Assembly: GCA_034769895.1 (NCBI GenBank)
Contig: CM068369.1
Coordinates: 151,359,574-151,423,573 of the forward strand
Length of the DNA: 64,000 nt
Direction of reading: 5' to 3'
Origin: Magicicada septendecula
Lineage: Eukaryota > Arthropoda > Insecta > Hemiptera > Cicadidae
Both the position numbers and the translations under genes were made by a program. This document shows, one piece after another, positions 1 to 11,576 of this stretch (position 1 is the stretch's first letter; each line of letters opens with the position of its first letter). A model generated the notes under the pieces. It was not told where the DNA came from. It was given only the letters and a program-made list of their open reading frames with translations, and did no database searches.

Positions 1-759
1 ATCATCAACACACATACACTTATTTAAAATTATTACATTATGCATATTAGTATTATGCAGTGGAGGCACGTCCATAAGGGCTACAGGGGCCCTTGAAAAG
101 CCCTGCCTAAAATTTTAAAGAAAAACTAATTAGCATATTTAAGTGAATTTTTATTTAGAAAATTATGTATTACTTAAAGATACACTTCTATAAGAAATAA
201 ATTCTTCTGTTTGCATTCAGCCACAACTAAACTTTGCGTAGTTGTGAGACATTCGTTACTACTCTGTGAGTGGTGGATGTGCCCTACTTGAGACATGCCG
301 GCTGCATTAGCGCCTGAGGTTTGTGATGAGGAGAACACTGTTAACAAGCGGAGGGCCTTGGGGCTGCATTCAGCCCATCCAGTGGAGCGGTCGAAAAGTT
401 AAATGTGTTTGTGTAAATGGTTTACTGATGGTGTGTTCTGTGTTTGTATGGCTGTGTTAATTTCTATCGTTGCAGTATTAAAACAAATATGCATAAAAAT
501 AGTGTTCAATATTTCTAAACATTACTTTTTCATCTTTAATCCTAGCTGATAAGAATTAAATTAAGAGTTTAGTCCGCGAGACTTTTGGTGTGTTTCGAAG
601 ACTATTGGAATTTGCTGAAAGGTCTAACAAAAGTCTGTCCGAGTCTGTCAAAAGTCATTTTCTAAACTCGACAATGTTTATGGGACTTCTAAGACAATCC
701 AGATACTTTATCCTTATAAAAATACTTTTTATCGATATAGAAATACTTTATCCTTGAGA

Positions 760-2075
760 TGTATCGTGATGAAGTATGTGCTGAAATTAAGCTATCTCAA
801 TTTTTATCAGCAATGCCGGTTGATACATCACATGTATCAGGTCTTACCCAGCAAGTTATTGTTTTTCGTTATGAAGTGAGCGGAAATGTGCATAATAGAT
901 TCTAAGGATTTTTTAAACGGTGTCAAACTTATCGCCCAAACTTACGTCGGAGCGCCCGTTTTCAGTGGGGAGAAGGTACGTGAGTATACAATTATTCAGC
1001 AGTCACACAGATATGTTGTGCACTGCTACGCACATCAATTAAATCCAATTATAGAAAAGGCAGCATCACAGAACTCACAAACTCGTATTTTTCCAGCACT
1101 CTTTCGGCTATACCTGAAATTTTCGTAGTCACCCTTACGATTAGCTGTGTTAGATAGTGTTTGTAAACGAATACCTCGAGTATCAAACACAAGATGGAAT
1201 TTTAATAGTCAATTAGTTAACACAGTTTCTGAAAACTGCGAAAGTCTAATAGAATAGTCTGAGAAACTTCAAATTGATAAAAATTATTCCACTGTGCAAG
1301 TAGCTACATTAATTCTCCATATGCCGAACGACCAGGACGTCAACTTTTTGCTAGAATTGTTTCATCGCATCATGCCTTATGTAGATATTTTACATAACCA
1401 GCCGCAGCAACGTAATGTAGTGTAGTATCTGCAGCTCCAATAGTGTAGTAAATGCATTTCTTGAGCCAGTCATGGAATAAAGAAATAAACTTCCTTCTGT
1501 TTCTGATCAACAAGAATAAACTCCGCTCATGAAAAAAGGAAAACATATTCGCAACATCTTGTCTCTGCAAAGGAGGTGTGTGATACAACTTGTTATCTGG
1601 TAAAAGAGAGATTTTTTTTCAATAAACATCTATCAGCAGTAAAAGTGTTAAATTTCTCCCTTTCCAAAGTCAATATGAATTCTTCAACCGAAATTGTTCA
1701 AACTATCAAAGCTTATTCTTTTTTGTGCTGAACTGTCTGTTTTTTTACAAGAAACAAGAATTTTGCAGTGTTTCAGGACTTATAAAAGTGTCCAAATTCA
1801 TGTTGGATACAGAAATCTCTGATTCCTGTACAGAAGTGTTAACTCTCCTCAAAATAATTTTAACTACTCCTATGACTACTGCTGAGCCTGAGAGGTGCTT
1901 CTCTACGTTAAAAAGAGTTAAAAAGAGCCTTCTAAGAAGCACAATAACACAAAACCGTCTTGATGCTTTGGTAATGTTAAACATAGAAAAAGACATGATA
2001 GAAAATATTATTAACTTAAATGATAAAGTGTTTTCCGGTTGCAAAGAGCGGAGAATGGACTTCATGTTTAAATAA
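760..2075 (+). pseudogene. hAT transposase (ZMYM1 / PRKRIR-like type), broken
   Basis: Fragments read collinearly but across several frames. Around 885-1060 a block contains AQTY-G-P and then VVHCYAHQLNPIIEKA, close to the hAT signature in which the transposase recognises a 'YDGA' segment followed by a CAHQLNL helix. Around 1140-1440 the text resembles RxPR-S-TRWNFxS followed by FLLELFHRIMPYVDILH. Positions 1800-2075 encode the C-terminal dimerisation (hATC) domain: TTPMTTAEPERCFSTLKRVK, then RSTITQNRLDALVMLNIEK. An intact protein would bind the terminal repeats and cut and paste the element. The present copy has stops and frameshifts throughout. The family assignment is confident; the exact start is not defined. 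Confidence 0.75.
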
Positions 2076-2217
2076 AACTGTGAAAGAATCAGTGACTTAT
2101 TTTTGTTTTTGTTTAGATCTTAAGTCACAATTACATTTTCAATTGAACATAAATTTTAATGTATACATTGAAAATTACGATTTGTTTAAATGTTAATGTG
2201 CATAGTGTTTTGTGATT

Positions 2218-3008
2218 TATTATTAACTCCTAAAGGCAATGCCTTGTCGCTGTAGCCACGTCACTCTATCCCTTGCGATATTCTTCATTTCTTCATAGGA
2301 CCCACTATTCACGACATTCATTGTGCTGCGGAAGTATGCAGTTCTTGGTCTTCCTTTGGGCTTCTTCCCCACTACTTTCCCCTCAAAGATGTTAGTTAAA
2401 AAAGCACTATGTCTGATCACATGCCCTATCAACTTAGTCCTTAATCTTCCTCACCTCTATACTCCTAAGCAATGTTCTATTCTCATTTATTTCCTCTAAG
2501 ATCTGTTCATTCGTCTTCCTATCTGTCCAACTAGTTTTTGTCATTCTCCGCCAAATCCACATCTCCATTGCCTGAAGTCTGTCAGTCTCCACCTTCCCTA
2601 AGGTCCACGATTCACACCCGTAAGTTAAAACACTCCATACAAATACCTTAACAAACTTTTCCTTGTTTCAATACTAATATGGTTGCTTGTTAATAAGTTC
2701 CTTTTGCTCTGGAATGCTTGTTTTGCAAGAGCTACTCTCCTCTTAATCTCTCCCAGACACTTATTCCCACTTGTAACTATGCTACCCAGGTAACAAAATT
2801 CAGTAACGTGCTCCAATATTGTGTTGTACAACATAATGGTTGATTTAATGTCGTCTCTTTTTTTACTTACAACCATTATTTTAGTTTTCTTAACATTAAT
2901 CCTCAATCTCCAAGCGTGAAGAATTTTGTTAAACGTACCTAACATTCGGGTCATATCCTTTTCTTAGTCAGCCATCAGTACATCTGCGAAGCGGATACTG
3001 TGTATCTG
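2218..3008 (-). mobile_element. 5'-truncated non-LTR retrotransposon (reverse transcriptase C-terminus)
   Basis: Read on the minus strand, 2954-2625 encodes an RT thumb region (LHAWRLRINVKKTKIMVVSK, then FCYLGSIVTSGNKCLGEIK), where the second block is the YLGS motif just after the palm. It continues through SWTLGKVETDRLQAMEMWIW to GHVIRHSAFLTNIFEGK and PKGRPRTAYF near 2400-2300. This C-terminal pattern is common in insect LINE reverse transcriptases. A 12-bp direct repeat, TGTTTTGTGATT, lies at 2206-2217 and 3009-3020 and is the likely target-site duplication. The 3' end near 2218 carries a short TAATAATA-type tail rather than poly(A). The frame is interrupted, so the copy is inactive. Confidence 0.75.
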
Positions 3009-3212
3009 TGTTTTGTGATTACCATATTAAAAAAAAATAAAATTATAAACAGCAGCAACAGTACCTAAATGATTCGACCAACGATTTGTCACAGCACCAG
3101 CCTTAGTACAGGTAAACAATATAGTAATAATATATCAATTATATATGATAATGGTATATATTAAAAATTCTAGTGCAGCCCCACCAAACTCAAATCTCAC
3201 GAGCTGCCACTG

Positions 3213-4648
3213 TCATTACGTTTATTTTGTTTTGTATATCGTTGTACGTACAAATTGTCCGAAAACACTCGCTTTGTTAGAATTCACGCTAGTCCCATAT
3301 GCTGTGGACCCATCTTCACGTTTTATAAGGTTTATTTGTGAACAAAAATGTTGTTAATTCATTATGTATAGATGTCGTACAGTTTCTGACAGCAATATAT
3401 TATTTCAGAGTAATTACATTTAGGATCTACTCTTTGTGTAAAACAGTTAATTTAAAGCAAGTTATCGTTACAAATCTTACTGTTACGAAAATGTTTTTAG
3501 ACCATTATTTGCGACCATACGCGTATTAATCACAAGAAATTAATCAAATTATTTGGAATATCAAATCTTTAATTTTCTTTTATAACTTATTGGTTTTTGT
3601 TAGTATTTAATTTGAACCTTCTTATATCCTCATACATTAGAATTGTCGTAATCGCTTGTTGTAACTTACAACTATTTTGGCATCAACGACAATGGTGGTG
3701 ACGTATTGACAACATTGTACATTAAATTTGAACTTGATATCAACAGACCGGTTGAACGAAACGTTTGTAGCAGTAGAAATGTAAAATAGACTTAAATAAA
3801 AGCTTTCATGTAAGTCTTTACTTCTATGTAAATAGTGTATTATTATGGGAACAACATGTGACAATCATGTTTTACTTACATACATGCTTAATAATATGCA
3901 CAGAGCCCCATAAGTCGACGAAAATTTAAAAAAATATATATATATATTTAGAGGTTGAATTTGACTAAAAGTTTACATTCAGATAAGAGACATCAGAAAT
4001 ACACGCAACTGGATATTATTTCGTGACAATTAGAAGTGAAAATTCTCTTCGTGAATGTAGGAAATCACTGAAACACACAAGTGGAATTAGTTTGTTTAGT
4101 TTGTATAGTAGCTAACGTACTATATCAAGATGCAGAGTGAAAAATGTTTTAACTGAAACGCAAATAGCAACATTTTTAAACAATTATGAAACTACATGAT
4201 GTATTTCCTGTTATTCTAGGTAAATTATTCGAGTACATTAATTTTTTGTAGTGAGAAAAAACATTTTTCCAGATCACAGAAATAATATTGCAATCGCTTA
4301 CATAACTTACTGTTCACTTAATCTCTTATTTGCCAATGGTATCTCATATTATTCACTTAATTGCTGTGATACTGTTCAAAGGGAAGTATTGTGCGTAGAC
4401 GGTGTGTAGAGACGTAATGAGCGTCACGGACGCAGAGATACGCGGTGCTACAATGATTTACAACTTAGGACACGATTACGGCCACATGCAACGCCACACG
4501 CTTTACTCTGTAAATTACAGCTGACCTAATTTGGAGATACATAGAGCTTCTGTGGCTATTAAATTACACTTTGCTTTTTTTATCTGAAAAATTATTGAAA
4601 ATCGGAATCGTCAATGACGATTATTCCTTCAGATTGTAAAATAAATTC
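3213..4648. other. AT-rich stretch without recognisable gene
   Basis: Short open frames of up to 75 codons occur on both strands but show no family resemblance. A short (TA)n run lies near 3932-3948. I see no RNA gene, clear repeat or element end here. Confidence 0.5.
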
Positions 4649-5085
4649 TTGGATTTTGTTGTCCATGACGTGTCCGTTGATTAGCTAATTATAAGTATAA
4701 CACTACCGACTCGGAACACAAAGTTTTTTATCGGTAAAAACGTAAAATTTGTACTTTATAGCCTGAACCAGTTTTCGCTTATTGTAAGCTTCGTCATAGG
4801 CTGCCACTAGGAGCGCTGTCCGTCTTGTTCTTCGTGACGGCGTCGTTGATTGATAGATAGTTGTTGTGTGTGTGCGGTGTGATATGTTCGAATAATACGT
4901 GTGATTTGAATTGTGTCTGTTCGTTTAGGATGTCGTTTTTATGTGTTTTTGTGTGTTTGTATATTTCTAGTTGTTTAATAGTGTCTAGTTTTCGGCCGTT
5001 TGTGTGTATGTGTAGAACATCCATGTTGCTGGTTATGTTTGTGTATGTGTGGTTTGCAAAGGTGGATTAGATGGTGGAGTATAGT
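4649..5085 (-). mobile_element. Penelope-like element, 3' fragment (GIY-YIG C-terminus plus tail)
   Basis: On the minus strand 5085-4794 reads STFANHTYTNITSNMDVLHI, then GRKLDTIKQLEIYKHTKTHK and NDILNEQTQFKSHVLFEHI. This is the usual end of the PLE protein, where a basic segment and a L-x-Q/E-LEIYK helix close the GIY-YIG endonuclease domain and LNEQT follows. Beyond the stop at about 4794 comes a tail that includes CGAAAACTGGTTCAGGC and TTTTACGTTTTTAC; the same tail recurs at 14062-14169. A TGACGA-hairpin-GAAA motif lies at 4771-4798. The reverse transcriptase part is missing, so this is a 5'-truncated dead copy. Confidence 0.75.
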
Positions 5086-5867
<782 letters not shown>

Positions 5868-6093
5868 CTTTTCTATACCTAACGTTTCAAAATCTCTCTC
5901 ATTCATTAATTTAAACTGAATGTTCCTTTTTAGCACAGCATTGGTATGCGATATATTGTCAAAACCTTTCCCCTTTCTTTCAATAATTTATCACCGCCTA
6001 TGAGCGCTGTCATTCACCCTTTTTAGTTAGTTACCCATATTTAAAAAACATTCCCTGTGTGGTGTTTATATCCTTAATGTCCTCTATACGCTC

Positions 6094-6325
6094 ACTACAT
6101 TTTACTTTTAATTATATTATAAAATATTTCCTTATTTTCAAAATTAGTTTTGATGTTCATTAAATTATGTAACCCTTTTTCCCTTTCTTTAAATATTTCT
6201 AACTCCTCTCTAAGTCTTTAATCAATTGTATTATTAAAATATTTTAAAATCTCATAGTTTTCAAGAGGCTTAAGAAACTTATAATTCTCTTCTACGAAAT
6301 GTCTTGCATATAGATTTTCAGAAAC
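6094..6325 (-). pseudogene. PLE GIY-YIG C-terminal fragment
   Basis: Minus-strand translation from about 6325 gives YARHFVEENYKFLKPLENYE, then REELEIFKEREKGLHNLMNI and NFENKEIFYNII. The spacing of the A-HF-EENYKF histidine-region block, the EELEIFK helix that carries the catalytic Glu of the GIY-YIG fold, and the terminal N-F-NK segment fits the C-terminus of PLE proteins. An in-frame stop falls just before REELEIF. It lies back to back with a second, unrelated PLE fragment on the plus strand that starts within a few bases. Confidence 0.6.
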
Positions 6326-7502
6326 AATTTACCTGATAATAGTTGCATGAACACACAGATGATAAATGAGTTAATTAACTTACTCGAGGTTATTTTAAAA
6401 CAAAATTATTTCGCTTTTAATGGCTTGTTTTACATTCAAAATGATGGCCGGCTATGGGCTCACCCCTCTCTGGCCTACTGGCCGATATCTATTTGAATTT
6501 TTACGAGAATACTCTCTTGTTAAACAATAATATATACGCAGATAAAATAATATTTTATGCACGTTATGTGGACGAAACGTTTTTCATTTATGATGGTACT
6601 CTAAGACAAATCGAGTTATTTAAAAACTGTCTAAAAAAAGTAAATAGAAACATCCAGTTTACTCTCGAAACAGAGGTTGACAACATGATAAACTTTCTAG
6701 ATTTAACCATCACTCGACAGATGAACAAACTAAAATTCAACATTTATAGGAAACCAACAACCACTGACACCACAATACACGCGGACTCCCATCATCCTTA
6801 TTCATAAAAAATGGCGGCATACAATAGTTTTATTCACAGATTATTGACAATCCCCCTGGATGATGATGACTTTCGTGATAAGCTGAATACCATAAAATAC
6901 ATCGCAGTTGCCAATGGTTACAATAGTTTGACCACTGACAAACTACTGAAAAAAAAACACGAAAGAAGCAAGCTTAAACCCCGAATAAACAGTAACACAC
7001 ACACAATTTTTATATCCACTAACTATACAAGCTTTATGCCTAAGATTTTGTCCTCTGTATTGAATAATAATAGTTTTACTATTTCATTCAGAACTGATAA
7101 TAAGTTACTAAGCATTCTCAGACCGAAAAAACACACACCTCCAGAAGAAAAAACTGGTATATATAAGTTAATATGCAATGATTGCAATTGCTTCTATATT
7201 GGACAGAAAGGGAGAGGTTTCCTCAAACGTTTTCTGTAACATATACCCAAGAAAATAAGAAATGGTAACAGCATCAAATCTAATTACTGCCGACACCTGA
7301 CTTCACACAATCATAATTACACAGACTTTAATTCCAATTTAATACCGTTGCATGTATGTAAGAAGGGCCGTTTCATGAATGCCTTGGAGGAGTTTGAAAT
7401 TTACAGTGCATACGCAAACCTAAGCAGTCGCGATTTCGTGTTAAATGACCAATTGAACTTTGGATCCAACCGTTTGTACGATACCGCCTTGAGTCTGCTC
7501 GC

Positions 7503-7574
7503 TAAGACTACGATAAGGTAGGCGAACAGCGTCGAGATATCTGCGCTAAGGTAAGACTACGATAAGGTAGGCGA
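7503..7574. repeat. Direct repeat of 23 bp, period 49 bp, in the PLE 3' tail
   Basis: TAAGACTACGATAAGGTAGG plus three more bases occurs identically at 7503-7525 and 7552-7574. It lies just after the PLE coding end and may be a small duplication in the element's 3' untranslated region. Confidence 0.8.
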
Positions 7575-7726
7575 GATATCTACTTTGAGCGTCTGTTACC
7601 GCTCAGTAGCAGATTGAACTTCAACGGGTGCGCACCCAAATTCGAGTACAGTTCATATGTAAATTTGACATTTTTATTATGTAACGATCTCGAAAAAGTG
7701 ATATAGTTTTATTTTTATTTTAATAT

Positions 7727-7770
7727 CTGATGATGGAGCATAGTCTCCGAAACTCGTCATAGACGAGTTT
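7727..7770 (+). other. Hammerhead-like RNA motif in PLE tail
   Basis: CTGATGA (7727-7733) is followed by one T, a GGAG/CTCC stem (7735-7738 with 7745-7748), GAAA (7749-7752), and a perfect CTCGTC/GACGAG stem (7753-7758 with 7762-7767) closed by A7752 opposite T7768. Hammerhead ribozymes have CUGANGA, helix II, GAAA and helix III in this order, and PLEs are known to carry them. The extra T, which disrupts the pair expected next to CUGAUGA, and a weak helix I argue that this copy is not canonical. Confidence 0.4.
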
Positions 7771-7839
7771 TACAAGAAGTCACAAGGCGTATAATTGAAG
7801 GTAAAATAATTTATTAATTCTTATTGTGTGCCTTATTTT

Positions 7840-8260
7840 CAATACCAATGCTTCAGTTCTGTACATAAAATTAATTGTCGAACAGACAGCACCTTATAAA
7901 ACTTTTCCAAGTTGTTTCCTTCTTGGCCTGCACAAAGCTTACCTAACAGTGCCATTTACATATTTGAACCTCTCCATCTTTTCTATTTGATCATAATTTC
8001 TTCTTAAAAACGATATAGTGCACCCCAAGTACTTAAATTTCTTGCTCAATAATATTATTATCAATTACTATTTTAGACCTCATATTTTAGTCTCCATAAA
8101 ATGCCATTACTTTGTTCTATTAGGAGGTATCTTCATATTAAATTTCTTAGTTCCATTATTTAACTCGTATTTGGAGGTTATCCTCACAATTTCAGATCAG
8201 CACTTAGTCATCAGCATCAAAAAGATAAGTGTCATTACAAAGTTCTTTTGATTATGATTA
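7840..8260 (-). pseudogene. LINE reverse transcriptase fragment
   Basis: The minus strand, shifting frame several times, gives KFNMKI, then RSKIVIDNNIIEQ and, after the YLG region, EKMERFKYVNGTVRQAL-like text, QLGKVL and YRTEALVLKIRHT. This is the segment of an insect LINE RT that runs from the palm's last strand into the thumb (normally VRSKIV-DN-I-EQV--FKYLG, then a YG-EAW motif). Its order matches the LINE at 11577-13900, which may be the same family. It is very degraded and has no ends that I can define. Confidence 0.5.
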
Positions 8261-11200
8261 ATTGATTAAACAGAAAGGTACTATTAAAATATTATACTTT
8301 CCAGCTCTATTGTGATAATATAACTGTGGTAACGTTTACTACAACTTATATTAATCATTTAAACATTCATTTTATATGATAGTTACTTTAATCACCTTTA
8401 TAAACTAATATAAAATGTAACTTTATTATTTTCCTGTCTAGTATGCACATGATTGCATATCATTTGGAATATTGTATGTTGGAATGCGCTTACAATTATT
8501 TAATTATTAATTAATTTATATTAACTACAATTTATTGATTATTGTTATTTAATATACGATTTTACTAACTTTAATATTACAACTGTTTCAAATTTTATTA
8601 CTATTATATTACATTTAATTTTTTAGTTGTATAATATGTAAAACACATAATATAATTGTGTAATTATATTGTAACAAGACCAAAATCTATACTGGTAAAG
8701 ACAAATAATAAACCATGAAGAGTAGCGCCGATATAGAAATAATACAAGCAGTATTATTACTATCAAGTAATAATAGAAGTCCCAAATAGAAAAGAAGGTG
8801 TAGACCAAATTAACACACCAAACCCAATAACTGACATGACTATGAGCAACAACTATACTAGTTAGACAATACCCAGATAGATTAGGAGCAGTAAATAAAG
8901 AAAATAATAATAAAACAAAGAGTACAGTACAACTTTGGAGTAAATAAAATATGTAACAAATGTATAGTAACTAGTTCACTAAATGTAATTAAAAATAAGA
9001 TGTAAAGGGATTCAAGGTAAAAAAAAATAAAAATACAACAGTGTCAAAGTGAAAAAAAAGTGAAAATAATCAATAACCATCCCACAGACAATATAATAAG
9101 GATGAAGATCAAAAACGAATAAGAACAGATCCAAAATGGACTGTAAACACAGATATAACATTGTTATTTGTTAATCACACAGACAATTGTTCAAAAGTGT
9201 GTTGTTATTTAGCATTAGGTGAAGTTGTAGTCATTAAGACATGATTTTTAGTTAAGAGTTTTGTTTAGTTTTGAAGGAGTTAATATTACTAGAAAGCAAG
9301 GAATAAATAAGTATAATTAATAATTTCCTAAAATGTCATATCAATCAGCCATCCATAATTCTAAAAGGTTCTGTTTTGTAAAAGTAAAATCCCAAAACTA
9401 GTTATTAAGTTACAAATACAGGTCATGAGTGGTACCAAATTGCTCATAATTTTACCAGAAAAAACAACATGTAAATTATATTAAGTCTTATTGTGTAATA
9501 ATTAAGGAGTAATTTGGGTGAAAAATACAAAAGTAATGTATTTTTTATAACCGGTGTCATGTGACACCTAAACCTCACAAAATGGACCAATAAGTATCAT
9601 AGTAATCTTTGAGCAATTCAGTGAAATAAGAAGAAATTAAAAACACTTTATTGTTAGATACGAGAGGGTTCGGTTGAGTTCAGTGCACATACAAAATGAC
9701 AAAATTTATATAAAGGAATCTAATCTGAGAAGGAAGAAAATTTACTAAATTAATGAAAATAATATCAAAAATTGATTAAAAAATTATATTAAAAATGAAG
9801 ATATAATTAAGCACGGAACAACTAACAAGAAGGAAGAATAAAATAAAACTAAATAATGAACAGTAAATATCTCGACCATTCAACTAACCTACAGGTAATA
9901 TCCAATCTATGATTTATCACTATCAACACCAAGAACAATCCAATAACATTTGCAACCGATAAAAACATTATTGCAGAAAGAAAATATAACTAATAAATAG
10001 TGAACACTTAGTGACATTTATTTTATTAATAAAAACAGCGGGTAAACATTTCACACGATTAACAGCAGACCAAATAGACGCCATATTGCCTTGTCAATTC
10101 TTCAAGCCCATGATGCTTTGCGGCATTAGACTAAATTAAGGGATTTCTAGTAATGTATTTTAAATTTTAATTACCATTATTTCTGTTATATTAGATGATA
10201 AGTAGGCCTATTACTATATTTGTACTGTAATGTACTCCTTGTTCTTCTTTTAATGTAAATGAACCTTGCATAGCATTCCAAAGAACTTGACATAATAATA
10301 TTAATTTAAAAAGTTAAGAAATTTAACCCTGAGACAGAATCGATCTATGCTACTGTTAATGTCGAATGCATAATTTTCCGCTAACCTGAATAAAAATAAG
10401 TATTGAACATTATCATTACCAAATACAATTCCATGTGTTTTATTTCTCGAAGGTATTAAGTTAATAGGTTTCACGCTGAACGAGCGAAGACCAAGAAGAC
10501 GTCAGCGTGTGGTAATTCTGAAGATAACTACGAAAATAGAAATAACCTCAATCGGTACGTTCGAGATGGTAATCGAAGGTACTCATTAAAGTGTTGTTTC
10601 TACATTACAACCGTGTTATTCAAACGTCTGAGGCAGATAGCGAATAATTTTATTCGCCGAATCATAGAAAAATCGACGAAAGAAATCAGAAATCTAAACA
10701 AACCAACAAATAAATAGAATTAACATACATACGAGGAATAAACACCAACAGCTATACTCATTTACAAAAATAGATAGTAAACCGATTTAACAGTAACGAG
10801 ATAGTAAATTGGATTACAAATAAAACATAATTAAAGCCGTATAGTTAGTTACAAAGTGGCGCTCAAAGGTGAGGCCTTCAACACTAATCAACATCGTATC
10901 GTTATAAAATTGGCCCCAAAACCTGGGGCTAAATCAGGGACAGATTTCGTATCGTTACAATATTCATTACATTATTACAAAACAGGTTACCTAGATAAGC
11001 GGGAGATTTGAAAATACTGGGATTATCCATAAGACAAACAGTGATATTACAAAATTAAATCTTGTTTTTTCAAACTTATTGTTTATTTGCTTTCAGAGAG
11101 TAGTTCCAGTTCACATAAGCCCAGTGCAGTGCAAATAAACAACATAATTATAGAAACTATAGTAAACAAATAAAAATATTATCGATTGCAAAACATGCAT

Positions 11201-11576
11201 TGTTTACAAATTAAAGAATAATTTTATTAATACGATGAAGAAGCGAGGAGTGTGCGTGTGCGCGTGTATGTGTGTGGGTTCATTATAAAACATCAGTCAG
11301 TCAGCGATCAGTTACTAGTCACATCAACAAGACCTTTGATGTTACCTAACTAGCGTGCAGTAACTCCTTACCGTCTAATCATCGCGTTAACATTTCTCAC
11401 TGTAGCTAAGCAATCGCTACTTCACACTGTGATCCAGTTCGCTTTAACTGTGACCCAGTTGTATTACGTACTAATACAATTAAATACACACTACTAATGA
11501 TTAATCAGAGAGATGTAAATCAACTGTTCAAGTTTTCTACTTAAGTCACAATTTTAATGATTATTGTCTTCAGCAA
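8261..11576. other. Long AT-rich region without recognisable features
   Basis: No open frame above about 60 codons and no recognised protein text on either strand. A small hairpin (GCCCCA/TGGGGC) lies near 10913-10930 between two similar GTATCGTTA segments. TAGGCCTA occurs at 10203. Some sequence between 10440 and 10950 is less AT-rich and could be an old untranslated or LTR-like segment, but I cannot support a call. Confidence 0.4.

Larger units (their letters stand above)
58..3212 (+). mobile_element. hAT-superfamily DNA transposon, degraded, with nested LINE
   Basis: The left end starts CAGTGGAGGCACGT and the right end, read on the other strand, starts CAGTGGCAGCTCGT. The shared pattern CAGTGGNNGCNCGT is a typical short hAT terminal inverted repeat. 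The 8 bp outside each end (GTATTATG left, TCATTACG right) agree at five positions, as expected of an old 8-bp target duplication. A decayed hAT transposase lies inside in the same orientation, and a LINE fragment has inserted in its 3' part. The element is dead: no open frame is longer than about 116 codons. Confidence 0.75.
6326..7780 (+). pseudogene. Penelope-like element: reverse transcriptase palm to GIY-YIG, degraded
   Basis: The plus strand reads MINELINLLEVILKQNYFAF and, after a frame disturbance at the glycine loop near 6445, AMGSPLSGLLADIYLNFYEN. The polymerase box is YVDE where the family has YVDD (about 6567), then come INFLDLTITRQMNKLKF and IYRKPTTTDTTIHADSHHP. A stop follows near 6805, then MAAYNSFIHRLLTIPLD and the endonuclease start GIYKLICNDCNCFYIGQ near 7160-7210. 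After another stop the C-terminus KGRFMNALEEFEIY and LNDQLNF is readable to about 7460. PLE proteins reverse-transcribe their own RNA at nicked or telomeric DNA. The altered catalytic Asp, the stops and the missing N-terminus mark this copy as dead. Confidence 0.8.
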
